A stretch of 64,000 nucleotides of DNA from positions 1 through 64,000 of the forward strand of contig CANMKK010000017.1 in the NCBI GenBank assembly GCA_947498455.1, given 5' to 3'. Source of the DNA: an uncultured Aquimarina sp. Its GTDB lineage: Bacteria > Bacteroidota > Bacteroidia > Flavobacteriales > Flavobacteriaceae. The position numbers and the translations under genes are program-made. The notes below the pieces were generated by a model. The model saw only the letters and a list, made by a program, of their open reading frames with translations. It made no database searches and was not told the origin of the DNA. Below, piece by piece: positions 28,369-37,519 of this stretch (position 1 is the first letter of the stretch; every line of letters begins with the position of its first letter).

Positions 28369-31300
28369 ATGAAGAATGACTATCATTATTATTTACTCAA
28401 AAAAATAACTAAAATTTATTTGCCTATTCTATTCGTTGTATTTAGTTTTTCTAATACCTATGCTGATGACCATGTTATGAAATTAGGCATACTTTATGAC
28501 CACTTCAATACGGGATTTGATGCAGAAAAAATGATATTTCAAGATTCCTGTGACGGAATTTCTTTATGGTCAGCATCTGCAACTTATAATACTGGAGATG
28601 AGGTGCAATATGGAGGTAATAAGTACCGGGCGAATTGGTGGACAAGGGATGAAAATCCTGAAACCAACAGCGGAGCAAATGGTAGTGGATTACCATGGTT
28701 TCTTGTTGGGCCCTGTGGTACTGATCAACCAATTACTGTTAGTATAACATCTCCAATTAATGGAGCCATTTTTGATCAAGGTGATACCATTAATGTTACG
28801 GCGAATGCTAATGATCCTGACGGCACAATTTCTCAAGTTGAGTTTTTTGAAGGTGGAAATAGTTTAGGGGCGGATACTACAAGTCCATATTCAATAAATT
28901 GGTCAAATGGAGGATCAGGAGAAAGAATTATTACTGCTACAGCAACTAATACATCGGGACAAACTGCTACTTCTTCTTCGATTACAATAACTATAAACCC
29001 TGTGGGGCCGCAACCTCCGGTGGTAGCTATTACTTCACCAACTAATAATGCAAATTTTATTGTTGGAGCAAATATAAATATCACTGCATCGGCATCGGAT
29101 ATAGATGGAACAATTACCAAGGTTGAATTTTTTCATGATACTACCAAGTTGGGAGAGGATAGTACAGCACCGTACTCATTTAATTGGTCTGGTGCTACTG
29201 AAGGAAATTATTCATTGACTGCAGTAGTAACCGATAATGATGGTTTAACAGGTACATCATCTCCCGTTTCTATTAGAGTTAGGACGAATGATGGATCTAC
29301 TGACTTGCCAGATCGTGTAATTGTTGGATATTGGCATAATTTTGATAATGGATCAGGTTTTATACGACCAGAAAATGTGTCATCAAAGTTTGATGTTGTT
29401 AATATTTCCTTTGCAGAACCTGTGTCTGGAAGTACTTCCCTTATTGATTTTACACCAGATGCTACAAATATTACAGATGCAGATTTTAGAACTGGTATCC
29501 AAACTTTACAAAGTAGGGGACAAGAAGTAGTAATTTCTATTGGAGGTGCGAATGGTTTAGTACAACTAAATACAATAGCAGAAAGAGATGAATTTGTAAG
29601 TTCTATGATTTCAATTATTGAAGAATATGGATTTGATGGAATGGATATTGATTTTGAAGGACAATCCTTATCTCTGGATTTGGGAGATGATGATTTCAGA
29701 AATCCGACTACACCTCGTATTGTAAATCTAATTAGTGCGATTAATACTATTTATGACCATTTTGGGAATAACTTTATCCTAACAATGGCACCAGAAACGT
29801 TTTTTGTACAGCTCGGATATAGTTTTTATGGTGGTATTTCGGCAGCCGCTGATAGAAGATCAGGGGCTTATCTTCCTGTAATTCATGCGCTAAGAGATAG
29901 ACTTACTTTTTTACAAGTTCAGTATTATAACTCGGGGTCAATTACAGCATTAGATGATCAGTTTTATGCCATGGGGAATGCCGATTTTTATGTGGCATTA
30001 GTAGATATGCTTCTAAAAGGATTTCCTATTACAGGGGATACGTCTAAATTTTTTCCAGCACTTAGGCAAGATCAAGTATTAATAGGGCTTCCTGCAAGTT
30101 TTAGCGCAGGAGGAGGTTTTGCACCACCGGCAGAAGTACATAAAGCATTGGATTACCTAATCAAAGGTATATCATTCGGAGGGAATTATACATTGACCCA
30201 AACATATCCAGACCTTCGTGGATTAATGACTTGGTCTGTGAACTGGGATGCTTTTAATAATTTCGAATTTTCTGATGAACATCGAGCATATTTAGATGCA
30301 TTGGACGGAATTAACCCATTACCCACAGTGGCAGTTACATCACCAACGAATAATAGTAATTTTGTGCTCGGAGATGTTATTAATATTACTGCCGATGCAT
30401 CGGATAATGGTAGTGTTACTCAGGTTGAATTTTTCGTTGATGGAATTAGTATAGGAGTTGATACAGTTAGTCCTTATTCCGTGAATTGGAGCTCCGAAGT
30501 AGGAACCCATACTATTTCTGCCATAGCAACAGATAATGAAGGAACCATAGGAAATTCAGGTACGATATCAATTGAAGTAATTTCTGATAGTCCTAACGAA
30601 TTACCTGTGGTAAGTATAACATCACCTACTTCTGGAGCTACCTTTGATCAAGGGACAGCGATTTCGATTGCAGCTAATGCCACAGATTCTGATGGGGCAA
30701 TTACACAGGTAGAGTTTTTTGCAGATGGAGTTAGTATTGGAATAGATACATCTAGCCCATATAGCATTGCTTGGAATAATGCTACAGCAAGTGCACATAC
30801 TATAAGCGCAAGAGCAACGGACAATCTTTCTGGAATAGGAATTTCAAGCGAAATAACCATCACTGTAAATCCTGTAATTGGAGGATCTTGTGCCGGTATC
30901 CCTATATGGTCAGCAACTCAAGTCTATAATGGAGGTGATGAGGTTCAATTTAATAATAATAAATATCAGGCGAATTGGTGGACTCAAGGTGATAATCCCG
31001 AAACAAATAGTGGGGCCACTGGAAGTGGACTACCTTGGACTTTAGTTAGTCCTTGTTCAGATGATCCTGATCAAAATCCAAATGTAAATATAACATCCCC
31101 ATCCGCTGGAAGTACATTTTCATTAAATACAGCAATAGAAATAACAGCTAATGCTACCGATGATGGAGCCATAACTCAAGTAGAGTTTTTTGCAGATGGA
31201 CAAAGTTTAGGAGTAGATACGACAAACCCTTATAGTATTAGTTGGAGTAATGGAACAGAAGGAAATCATTCGTTAACAGCAGTGGCTAAAGATAATACTG

Positions 31301-32925
31301 GTAAAACAGGAACATCCTCTGCGGTGAATATTATTATTGATCCAATTACAAACCCATTATCAGTTTCTATAACCGCACCTAGTAATGGGGCAACTTTTAC
31401 AATAGGGGATGCAATTACACTATCGGCTACTGCTTCAGATGCCGATGGAAGTGTTGTATTGGTTGAATTTTTTAATGGATCTACGAAACTAGGAGAAGAT
31501 ACTACAGCACCCTACCAAATAACATGGTCATCAGGAAATTTAGGAAATCATTCTTTAACAGCAAGAGCAACAGATAATGTTGGCGACCAGGCAACATCTT
31601 CTGTTGTGAATATATCAATCACTGATGGACCTCCTCCACCTTCTGATCTTGCCAAACATATTATGGTTGGATACTGGCATAATTTTGATAATGGAGCAGC
31701 GGTATTAAAACTAAGAGAAGTTTCTGAAGATTGGGATGTGGTTAATATTGCTTTTGCAGAACCCGCTACTTTTGGAGAAGCAGATTTAGCATTTACACCT
31801 AGTAGTGATGTTACAACTGAGGCCGAATTTCGTGAGGATGTACGTTTCTTACAGAGTAGAGGACAGAAAGTATTGATTTCAATAGGAGGTGCTAATGGTA
31901 GAATTGAGTTGCTTACTTCAGCCGATGCGCAGACATATGCTAATGCAATGATATCTATAATAGAAGATTATGGGTTTGATGGAATGGATATTGACTTAGA
32001 GGGAACGTCTCTTGGGTTATCTACAGGTGATAATGATTTTAGAAATCCAACATCTCCCAAAATCGTTAATTTTATATCAGGTACAAGAACAATTCTCAAT
32101 CATTTTGGATCTGATTTCGTTTTAAGTGCAGCTCCCGAGACGGCTTTTGTTCAGGGAGGACATAGTACTTATGTTGGTTCATTCGGGGCATATTTACCAG
32201 TAATATATGAATTCAGGGATGAATTGGATTATATCCACGTTCAGGATTATAACTCAGGATGTATGTTAGGATTAGATGGAGTGTGTTACTCTCAGGGAAC
32301 TGCTGATTTCCACGTGGCAATGACAGAGATGTTATTACAAGGGTTCTCAGTGGCCGGACATTCGGTTAGTTTTCCCGCTTTAAGACAAGATCAGGTAGCG
32401 TTTGGTATTCCGGCTTCTCCTCAGGCAGCAGGTGGTGGATATACGACACCGGATGATGTGAAGAAAGCAATGGATTATTTAATAAAAGGAGTTTCTTTTG
32501 GAGGAAATTATACTCTTGTTAATTCTGCAGGTTATCCAAATTTAAGAGGGTTGATGACTTGGTCAATTAATTGGGATGTGTTTTATAATCAAGAGTTTTC
32601 ATCTAATTACAGACCGTATTTTGATGCTCTTTTAGGAGGTAGTAAGTCTAATGATGATGTGTTAAATCAAAAAGAAGTATTTACAGCATTTCCAAACCCT
32701 GTTAAAACAAATGCAAATTTTAGATTTGATTTACAAGGAAAAGAACATGTGTCTTTAACAATGTATAATCTTCTAGGTAGAAAAATTAAGGTTCTAACTA
32801 ATGAAACGTTAAATAAAGGAACACACGAATATCAATTGGATATGAGTGCGTATGCAAAAGGGATATATCTTCTTCAATTAAAGACAGTAGGTAAAACTCG
32901 AAATATTAAAATACTTAAGAATTAA
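28369..32925 (+). CDS. Secreted two-catalytic-domain GH18 chitinase with T9SS sorting signal
   Basis: 1518 residues. Order: signal region (about 12-32, ending NTYA), CBM5/12-like domain (61-117), two Ig-like modules (about 125-305), GH18 domain 1 (about 314-645), two Ig-like modules (about 655-835), a second CBM5/12 (841-897), two more Ig-like modules (about 900-1085), GH18 domain 2 (about 1095-1425), and a type A T9SS C-terminal domain (about 1437-1518: FPNPV... GIYLLQLKTV... KILKN). Both GH18 domains keep the DxxDxDxE motif (Asp423-Glu430 and Asp1204-Glu1211), so both should hydrolyse chitin. The architecture is a tandem duplication of CBM-Ig-Ig-GH18. It should leave the cell by T9SS, not T6SS. 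Confidence 0.92.
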   Translation: MKNDYHYYLLKKITKIYLPILFVVFSFSNTYADDHVMKLGILYDHFNTGFDAEKMIFQDSCDGISLWSASATYNTGDEVQYGGNKYRANWWTRDENPETNSGANGSGLPWFLVGPCGTDQPITVSITSPINGAIFDQGDTINVTANANDPDGTISQVEFFEGGNSLGADTTSPYSINWSNGGSGERIITATATNTSGQTATSSSITITINPVGPQPPVVAITSPTNNANFIVGANINITASASDIDGTITKVEFFHDTTKLGEDSTAPYSFNWSGATEGNYSLTAVVTDNDGLTGTSSPVSIRVRTNDGSTDLPDRVIVGYWHNFDNGSGFIRPENVSSKFDVVNISFAEPVSGSTSLIDFTPDATNITDADFRTGIQTLQSRGQEVVISIGGANGLVQLNTIAERDEFVSSMISIIEEYGFDGMDIDFEGQSLSLDLGDDDFRNPTTPRIVNLISAINTIYDHFGNNFILTMAPETFFVQLGYSFYGGISAAADRRSGAYLPVIHALRDRLTFLQVQYYNSGSITALDDQFYAMGNADFYVALVDMLLKGFPITGDTSKFFPALRQDQVLIGLPASFSAGGGFAPPAEVHKALDYLIKGISFGGNYTLTQTYPDLRGLMTWSVNWDAFNNFEFSDEHRAYLDALDGINPLPTVAVTSPTNNSNFVLGDVINITADASDNGSVTQVEFFVDGISIGVDTVSPYSVNWSSEVGTHTISAIATDNEGTIGNSGTISIEVISDSPNELPVVSITSPTSGATFDQGTAISIAANATDSDGAITQVEFFADGVSIGIDTSSPYSIAWNNATASAHTISARATDNLSGIGISSEITITVNPVIGGSCAGIPIWSATQVYNGGDEVQFNNNKYQANWWTQGDNPETNSGATGSGLPWTLVSPCSDDPDQNPNVNITSPSAGSTFSLNTAIEITANATDDGAITQVEFFADGQSLGVDTTNPYSISWSNGTEGNHSLTAVAKDNTGKTGTSSAVNIIIDPITNPLSVSITAPSNGATFTIGDAITLSATASDADGSVVLVEFFNGSTKLGEDTTAPYQITWSSGNLGNHSLTARATDNVGDQATSSVVNISITDGPPPPSDLAKHIMVGYWHNFDNGAAVLKLREVSEDWDVVNIAFAEPATFGEADLAFTPSSDVTTEAEFREDVRFLQSRGQKVLISIGGANGRIELLTSADAQTYANAMISIIEDYGFDGMDIDLEGTSLGLSTGDNDFRNPTSPKIVNFISGTRTILNHFGSDFVLSAAPETAFVQGGHSTYVGSFGAYLPVIYEFRDELDYIHVQDYNSGCMLGLDGVCYSQGTADFHVAMTEMLLQGFSVAGHSVSFPALRQDQVAFGIPASPQAAGGGYTTPDDVKKAMDYLIKGVSFGGNYTLVNSAGYPNLRGLMTWSINWDVFYNQEFSSNYRPYFDALLGGSKSNDDVLNQKEVFTAFPNPVKTNANFRFDLQGKEHVSLTMYNLLGRKIKVLTNETLNKGTHEYQLDMSAYAKGIYLLQLKTVGKTRNIKILKN

Positions 32926-32942
32926 GTATTGTTATAGGATTG

Positions 32943-32983
32943 AAAAAAATCCCATTACCTATCTAGGTAATGGGGTTTTTTTC
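32943..32983 (+). terminator. Terminator after the chitinase gene
   Basis: CCCATTACCT and AGGTAATGGG form a perfect 10-pair stem around ATCT, with A run before and T run after, 25 bases past the stop. Confidence 0.92.
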
Positions 32984-33308
32984 TTTTAAATTTAGAATAA
33001 TTTTCCTTTTACACCTTTTGGCAATCCTATTAATTATCTTATTGATTTGATATAGAATAGCTTGGTAAGGTGTTTTTACGTCATAAAGTGCTGTGATACT
33101 ATTTATATTATATCTCGACTTTTTGGTGTACTCTATATATTGTGTGGTTTAATTTCCCGAGGTGCACTCCTGTGCGGTTGATTAATTAATGGCTTAAAAT
33201 AGTTCTATTAACTATACTACCAAATGGTATCAATACTGACTGCAAGAAGCCGTTTTTTGTAAACTGAATCAACTTACTAAAGAATTGTGATGAGCTACGA
33301 ATTGTATT
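32984..33308. other. Intergenic stretch between chitinase and tssD
   Basis: About 320 bases between convergent genes. No ORF, RNA or clear repeat seen. Confidence 0.45.
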
Positions 33309-33704
33309 TTACGACTTAGAAGGCCAGTTATTGGTATATGTCGTTCCTTTTATAGTAATCTCTCTTGCAGAAAGTACTAAATGTGTAATAAAAGGTTGTT
33401 CATTTGTAGCATTAAAATGTTCTTTGTATTCTATACAATATGCATCGTTAAATTCTAGATTTTTAAGACTTGACATATTGTCCCTTCTGTAAAAAGTAAT
33501 TTTTCCTTTTTTGGTATTTGAAGAAGAAATCATCCAATCCAGAAAATCAGTTTTTGCAGTGGATTCTATTAATAAACAAATTTCTCCTCCTTGGGGTTTT
33601 GAGCTAGGACGACCTGTATAATCAACACCTTGTTTGAATGAAAACGAACAATCCAAGACATTTAACTCTTCACCGTCAATATCTACTTTTGCTAAAAATG
33701 ACAT
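33309..33704 (-). CDS. tssD: T6SS tube protein TssD (Hcp), paralog 2
   Basis: 131 residues of the Bacteroidetes TssD type: MSFLAKVDIDGEEL, the LDCSFSF strand, the GRPSSKPQGGEICL motif, FLDWMISS and the SAREITI end strand. TssD stacks into hexameric rings forming the inner tube and can carry effectors. It shares the framework of the neighbouring paralog at 33809 but differs at most surface-type positions (for instance KTDFLDWMISSSNTKKGKIT here). A terminator lies between the two, so dosage can differ. It may be a specialised tube, a cap or an effector-carrying variant; that is inference. Confidence 0.88.
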   Translation of the reverse strand: MSFLAKVDIDGEELNVLDCSFSFKQGVDYTGRPSSKPQGGEICLLIESTAKTDFLDWMISSSNTKKGKITFYRRDNMSSLKNLEFNDAYCIEYKEHFNATNEQPFITHLVLSAREITIKGTTYTNNWPSKS

Positions 33705-33746
33705 ATGCTAACATTTTTACTGTTAATAAAAGAAATAAATAAAAAT

Positions 33747-33777
33747 AAAAGGAAATGATATATAAACATTCCCTTTT
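33747..33777 (-). terminator. Terminator between the two tssD genes
   Basis: AAAAGG-a-AATG (33747-33757) pairs with CATT-c-CCTTTT (33767-33777); reading on the minus strand it is followed by a T-rich tract. It would end the transcript of the upstream tssD (33809-34195), limiting expression of the downstream one. Confidence 0.7.
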
Positions 33778-33808
33778 ATTAAGATACTATAATATTAAGA
33801 AAAGATAA

Positions 33809-34195
33809 TTATACCCAATCATTAGTATGCTCACCATTTCCTATTGCAATGGATCTAGCCGAAATTGTAATTTTTTCGATCATTGGATTTTTTCCAGTAG
33901 CATCAAAATTTTCATTATACTTTACAGCATATGCATCTGTGAAGTTAAGTTCTTTAGAAGTAGCTTCTGTATCTCTTTTTAAGAATACTACAGATCCGCT
34001 TCTAAGTTCAAAATTGTTAAACATCCAATCAGATAAACTAGTATCTGCAGTAGACTCTACCTCAATTGTAATCATACCTCCTCGTGTGATAGATGATGGT
34101 CGACCGGTGGCATCAGTTTCCTGATGAAGACCATAACTACAATTCAGTACATTGTACTCTTTTCCACCTACTTTTAATTTTGCTTTAAAAGACAT
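33809..34195 (-). CDS. tssD: T6SS tube protein TssD (Hcp), paralog 1
   Basis: 128 residues: MSFKAKLKVGGKEYNVLNCS, DATGRPSSITRGGMITIEVE, SLSDWMFNN, FTDAYAVKYNENFDATG, ITISARSI. This is the classic Bacteroidetes T6SSiii tube protein and is probably the main structural tube subunit. It stands as a monocistronic unit between two terminators, as expected for a very abundant product. The 5' region (34196-34385) is AT-rich with a near-consensus -7 box (TACATTTA on the minus strand). Confidence 0.92.
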   Translation of the reverse strand: MSFKAKLKVGGKEYNVLNCSYGLHQETDATGRPSSITRGGMITIEVESTADTSLSDWMFNNFELRSGSVVFLKRDTEATSKELNFTDAYAVKYNENFDATGKNPMIEKITISARSIAIGNGEHTNDWV

Positions 34196-34385
34196 AATAA
34201 ATAATTTTTAAATTAATAATAATAAATAAAGTTTATAATAAATGTAACTTGTACAGGATAAATATAGGTAAAAAAAAACAGATTATTCTTATTGTAATTA
34301 ACTAAGGAGAAGAATAGTTACTTGATAAAGAAGGAAAAGGACTACATTTGTTCTTATAGTACAATTAACGGGGTAAATTTAATCT

Positions 34386-34432
34386 AAAAAAAATACGGTT
34401 TTAACAGACATGTTAAAACCGTATTTTTTTTT
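34386..34432. terminator. Terminator after tssN
   Basis: A perfect 15-pair stem, AAATACGGTTTTAAC (34391-34405) with GTTAAAACCGTATTT (34412-34426), with A and T runs outside. It closes the NlpC-tssG-tssN operon on the minus strand. Confidence 0.93.
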
Positions 34433-34446
34433 AAAAATTATTTTTT

Positions 34447-35319
34447 TTAGGCCCTTTTACAGATGATAACATCATTTTCTTTAATGCTATTGCCTTCTAC
34501 TGTCCTAGAGAAATCAATATGGCTTTGTGATCCGAACCAATTGGGTTTGGTATAGAAAATCCATCCAAAAGGCTCGTTTTTGTTATCAAGAAATTGAATT
34601 TCTCCTTCGGGATGGCGATCATTATAGTCGTTAATAAAAAAGTAAAATAACTTTCCGAATTCCATTTTTTCAGGAGCTTTTAATCTAAAGTTACTTAATT
34701 CTTCAAGCTTTTTTCCTTTATTAAATTCAAAAGAAATTACAAGGGGATTGGTAAGCTCTTCATCCTTGGGATCTTTTATTTTTTTATCTAGTGGATAAAA
34801 CCACTTTTTATATATAGGTACTGGAACCGAAACAGCAAATTCATATAATTTAACCACCAATAATGGGATTATAAAACAAATAGCCGATGTTGCAAAAATA
34901 TATTGATACTCTGGCTTGTAGATATTTATAACCAATAAAAAAGTAATCAGGCCAAGAAGTGTAATTACTATTGTATACAAAAATTCTGACCAAAATTTTG
35001 TTCTATTTTCTGATAAATCAGGAAAAAACTTTCGAAGTGCAATAATATGAAGTGATCCCAAGCACAAAAAAATAATTTGAAATCCAATAAAATTATTTAA
35101 TGGAATATCATTGAGTACTTTTTCATTACTTAATAGTGCAGTAGCAGCAAATAATGCTAAAACGACTATTACATATAGAAAAAATTTCTTTTTATTTTTA
35201 ACGAAAAGCTTTTTTAACCCAGCAACAAGTCCCATTAAAATTGCACTTACTGCAAATAATAGTATTCCTACTTTGAAAAAATCAGCACTTATAGCTGTTA
35301 ATTGTAATGTCAAACTCAT
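34447..35319 (-). CDS. tssN: T6SS membrane protein TssN
   Basis: 290 residues with five predicted membrane helices (about 15-36, 46-64, 76-95, 112-134, 140-162) and a soluble C-terminal part of 128 residues (NPLVISFEFNKGKKLEELSN, then FGKLFYFFINDYNDRHPEG). Size, topology and position next to tssG match TssN, one of the proteins special to Bacteroidetes T6SSiii, which lacks the TssJLM complex. It is thought to belong to the trans-envelope complex. Its ATG overlaps the tssG stop by four bases. The assignment is by context and topology, not by a strong motif. Confidence 0.82.
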   Translation of the reverse strand: MSLTLQLTAISADFFKVGILLFAVSAILMGLVAGLKKLFVKNKKKFFLYVIVVLALFAATALLSNEKVLNDIPLNNFIGFQIIFLCLGSLHIIALRKFFPDLSENRTKFWSEFLYTIVITLLGLITFLLVINIYKPEYQYIFATSAICFIIPLLVVKLYEFAVSVPVPIYKKWFYPLDKKIKDPKDEELTNPLVISFEFNKGKKLEELSNFRLKAPEKMEFGKLFYFFINDYNDRHPEGEIQFLDNKNEPFGWIFYTKPNWFGSQSHIDFSRTVEGNSIKENDVIICKRA

Positions 35320-36236
35320 ATTATAGTTGTTACACCCATTCTGGGACTTTTTGTCTCATTTAATACAAATGTATCTTCTTTGCTCGAATATATTATGTTA
35401 ATTTGGGAATCTATTTCCATAGGGATAAAATAGTCACAAAAGATAGTAATAAATTTCTTAGTTGCAATATCTACTGCGTATTTATCTATATTTTCCTTTT
35501 TAGAGGACTCAATATCTATTTGCCAATATGGGTATGAGATAAATGTTTCTTTTAACTCTAAAGTTAAGTCAACACCTAATCTTTGCTCATTGGATGGTCT
35601 GATTCCTTCTGTAATTGTTTTATACTTCTGAGTAATAGAAACTTTTTCCCGAATGATTTTCTCCAAGCTTAATGCAGTAAGTTCTATATCTCCTGATATT
35701 TTATGGGTATACGGTAATAATTGCAAAAGTTTGATGCTATATTCTATTGGAATATCTTTATCCAGTTTCCAGAACTTAAGTAAAAAGTCTGTTTTTAGAT
35801 TTGTGAATTCGTTAATTAATTCTCGTTCATTCTTTTCTATATATACCCTTTGGGTAAAAAACTCATTTTCTAACGGGGTGAAAAAAGAGCGGGCATCCTT
35901 TTCCTGCTTTTTTTGCTTTTGATGTAATTCACTATAAGAAAGGTTGTCTTTAGTACTAACCGGTTCATGAAATAATCCTTCAGGTAAGGTGTCGTATAAA
36001 CCATTACGTGCTAAATTAAACTGTAATTTATCTGCTTTTCCAGAATATGTGTCAATTTTAAAATCTATAACATCCCTTCTATAGGATCGGGAAAATGTAC
36101 TTTGATTAAAAATATCTATATCACTTAGGTCTAAGTTAGATTTTTCTAAAATTTCTGTAACAAATACTTCTGCTTTGAAATTTTGATATATATCACTTAG
36201 TTCGTCATAAATATTTTCAACATTTTTATTTTTCAT
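35316..36236 (-). CDS. tssG: T6SS baseplate protein TssG
   Basis: 306 residues, cytoplasmic, no membrane segment. The motif NGLYDTLPEGLFHEP near residue 78, the following charged helix and the late strand LGVDLTLELKETFISYPYW resemble the TssG baseplate component (gp53-like wedge). TssG works with TssF and TssK to attach the sheath and tube to the membrane complex. It lies 30 bases after the NlpC/P60 gene and overlaps tssN, so the three are one operon. The symbol is assigned with moderate certainty because TssG proteins are poorly conserved. Confidence 0.78.
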   Translation of the reverse strand: MKNKNVENIYDELSDIYQNFKAEVFVTEILEKSNLDLSDIDIFNQSTFSRSYRRDVIDFKIDTYSGKADKLQFNLARNGLYDTLPEGLFHEPVSTKDNLSYSELHQKQKKQEKDARSFFTPLENEFFTQRVYIEKNERELINEFTNLKTDFLLKFWKLDKDIPIEYSIKLLQLLPYTHKISGDIELTALSLEKIIREKVSITQKYKTITEGIRPSNEQRLGVDLTLELKETFISYPYWQIDIESSKKENIDKYAVDIATKKFITIFCDYFIPMEIDSQINIIYSSKEDTFVLNETKSPRMGVTTII

Positions 36237-36266
36237 TCCCCAATGTTATGCCAAAAAGTTTATACT

Positions 36267-36887
36267 TTAATTATTAGTAGTCGTAGTTAATTTAGGTTTT
36301 CTTCCTGCAGCAACAAACATTTTTTGCCAATGTTTCTTCTTTAAATCACTTATTTGTACTCCATTTCTGCCCGAATTGCTTTTTCTGGAAGTAGAATGTA
36401 CAAATTTATTATTACCAAGGTATACGCCAACATGTGTTATGGCACTATGTTCAGATCCTCTATGGTTGAAAAATATTAAATCTCCTTGTTTTAAAAATTC
36501 TTGACCTATAAACTTGTCGGTATCGGGAGCATCATACTGTTTTTGAGCTGTGCGTTCTATTAAGTTTCCATACACATCATGAAATAAGTATTGAGAGAAA
36601 AATGAACAATCAATACCATCTTTTGTTTCTCCACCCATTTTATAGGGAGTATTCATCCATTCATCAATGAATTTAAATAAAGGAACATTTTTTATTTCTT
36701 TAGGAGGCATATTGAGAATAGCTCCATATTTTTTTTGGATTGGTAATATTGCATTTTTTTTTGCCAAAGCGATAGAATCTCTCCTTGCTTGAGCTAAAGC
36801 TTCTTGTTCCGTTTTTTTAGATCCCCCACAACTCATTGCCCCAACAATGATGATAAATAAAATAAAAGTTTTAGAAAGTATATTCAT
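36267..36887 (-). CDS. NlpC/P60-family lipoprotein in the T6SS locus
   Basis: 206 residues from ATG 36887. Lipobox GAMSC puts the lipidated Cys at residue 20. After a short linker comes an NlpC/P60 domain (about 55-200) with Cys94 (GIDCSFF), His152 (THVGVYLG) and His164 (FVHSTS), the usual catalytic triad of a C40 peptidase that cleaves peptidoglycan peptides. It is first in the operon with tssG and tssN. A -7 box at 36906-36913 excludes longer starts. Likely role: opening the wall locally for T6SS assembly; it has no obvious immunity partner, so an effector role is less likely. Confidence 0.9.
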   Translation of the reverse strand: MNILSKTFILFIIIVGAMSCGGSKKTEQEALAQARRDSIALAKKNAILPIQKKYGAILNMPPKEIKNVPLFKFIDEWMNTPYKMGGETKDGIDCSFFSQYLFHDVYGNLIERTAQKQYDAPDTDKFIGQEFLKQGDLIFFNHRGSEHSAITHVGVYLGNNKFVHSTSRKSNSGRNGVQISDLKKKHWQKMFVAAGRKPKLTTTTNN

Positions 36888-36905
36888 CTGAAAAATTAAT
36901 TTCCA

Positions 36906-36913
36906 CAAATATA
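36906..36913 (-). promoter_or_regulatory. -7 promoter box for the NlpC-tssG-tssN operon
   Basis: On the minus strand TATATTTG matches TAnnTTTG exactly, 18 bases before ATG 36887. It rules out the longer in-frame start 23 codons upstream. Confidence 0.6.
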
Positions 36914-37079
36914 AAAAACTTATCACTATTTTCCAGAATAAGAATAGGCTTAACATAAAATAAGAATACGTAATAAAAAGCTTTTTTTTTCTTATAGTTT
37001 CTTTGATTTCGGAGTGTTGATAAATAAAATCTTTATTAAATTGCGGTTGACTAGAATAGTTTGTCTAGAAATATATTTT

Positions 37080-37511
37080 ATGATTATACCGTATTACAAA
37101 TTACCATTGGACACCTACAAGATAATTACTAATAAAGAAGTAGATACTTGCGACTTAAAGCAATCTATTGTAGGTTTTATTCATTTAATAGCCACCTCTT
37201 ATTTTGGAGAGTGTACTTTTGATGAATCTTTTGGTTGTTCTATATGGAATGTAGATTTTGATAATCTAACAAGTACCAATAAGTTACGAAATACAATTAC
37301 AGAATCTCTAGAAGAAAGTATTACTTCTCAGGAAAAAAGGTTAAAAAAGATTTCTCTTGAAGTAGTTATAGAGCAGGAAGAATTTATGAATAGAGGAAGT
37401 TTAAATAGAATTAAAAAGAGAGTAGACATTAAGGTAAAAGGTATTGTTAGCCAAACAAATGAACCTTTTACTTGTTTAGAAAGGTTTTATATTGCTCCAC
37501 TTTCGTTTTAA
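37080..37511 (+). CDS. tssE: T6SS baseplate protein TssE (gp25-like)
   Basis: 143 residues from ATG 37080, preferred over an upstream TTG because homologous proteins start close to the YYKLPLD segment. Features: HLIATSYFGECTFDESFGCSIWNVDF, which matches the gp25/TssE pattern of a helix then EFxxDxxFG, and an IKKRVDIKVKGIV strand near the end. TssE starts sheath polymerisation on the baseplate. It is the first gene of the plus-strand block tssE-tssF-PKD-tssK-tssO and precedes tssF by eight bases. Confidence 0.82.
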   Translation: MIIPYYKLPLDTYKIITNKEVDTCDLKQSIVGFIHLIATSYFGECTFDESFGCSIWNVDFDNLTSTNKLRNTITESLEESITSQEKRLKKISLEVVIEQEEFMNRGSLNRIKKRVDIKVKGIVSQTNEPFTCLERFYIAPLSF

Positions 37512-37519
37512 AAAGTTAT

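Noticed and set aside
28369..32925. Chitinase as a T6SS effector
   Set aside because: It has a signal peptide and a T9SS C-terminal domain, so it should be exported by Sec and T9SS; nothing links it to TssD or VgrG.
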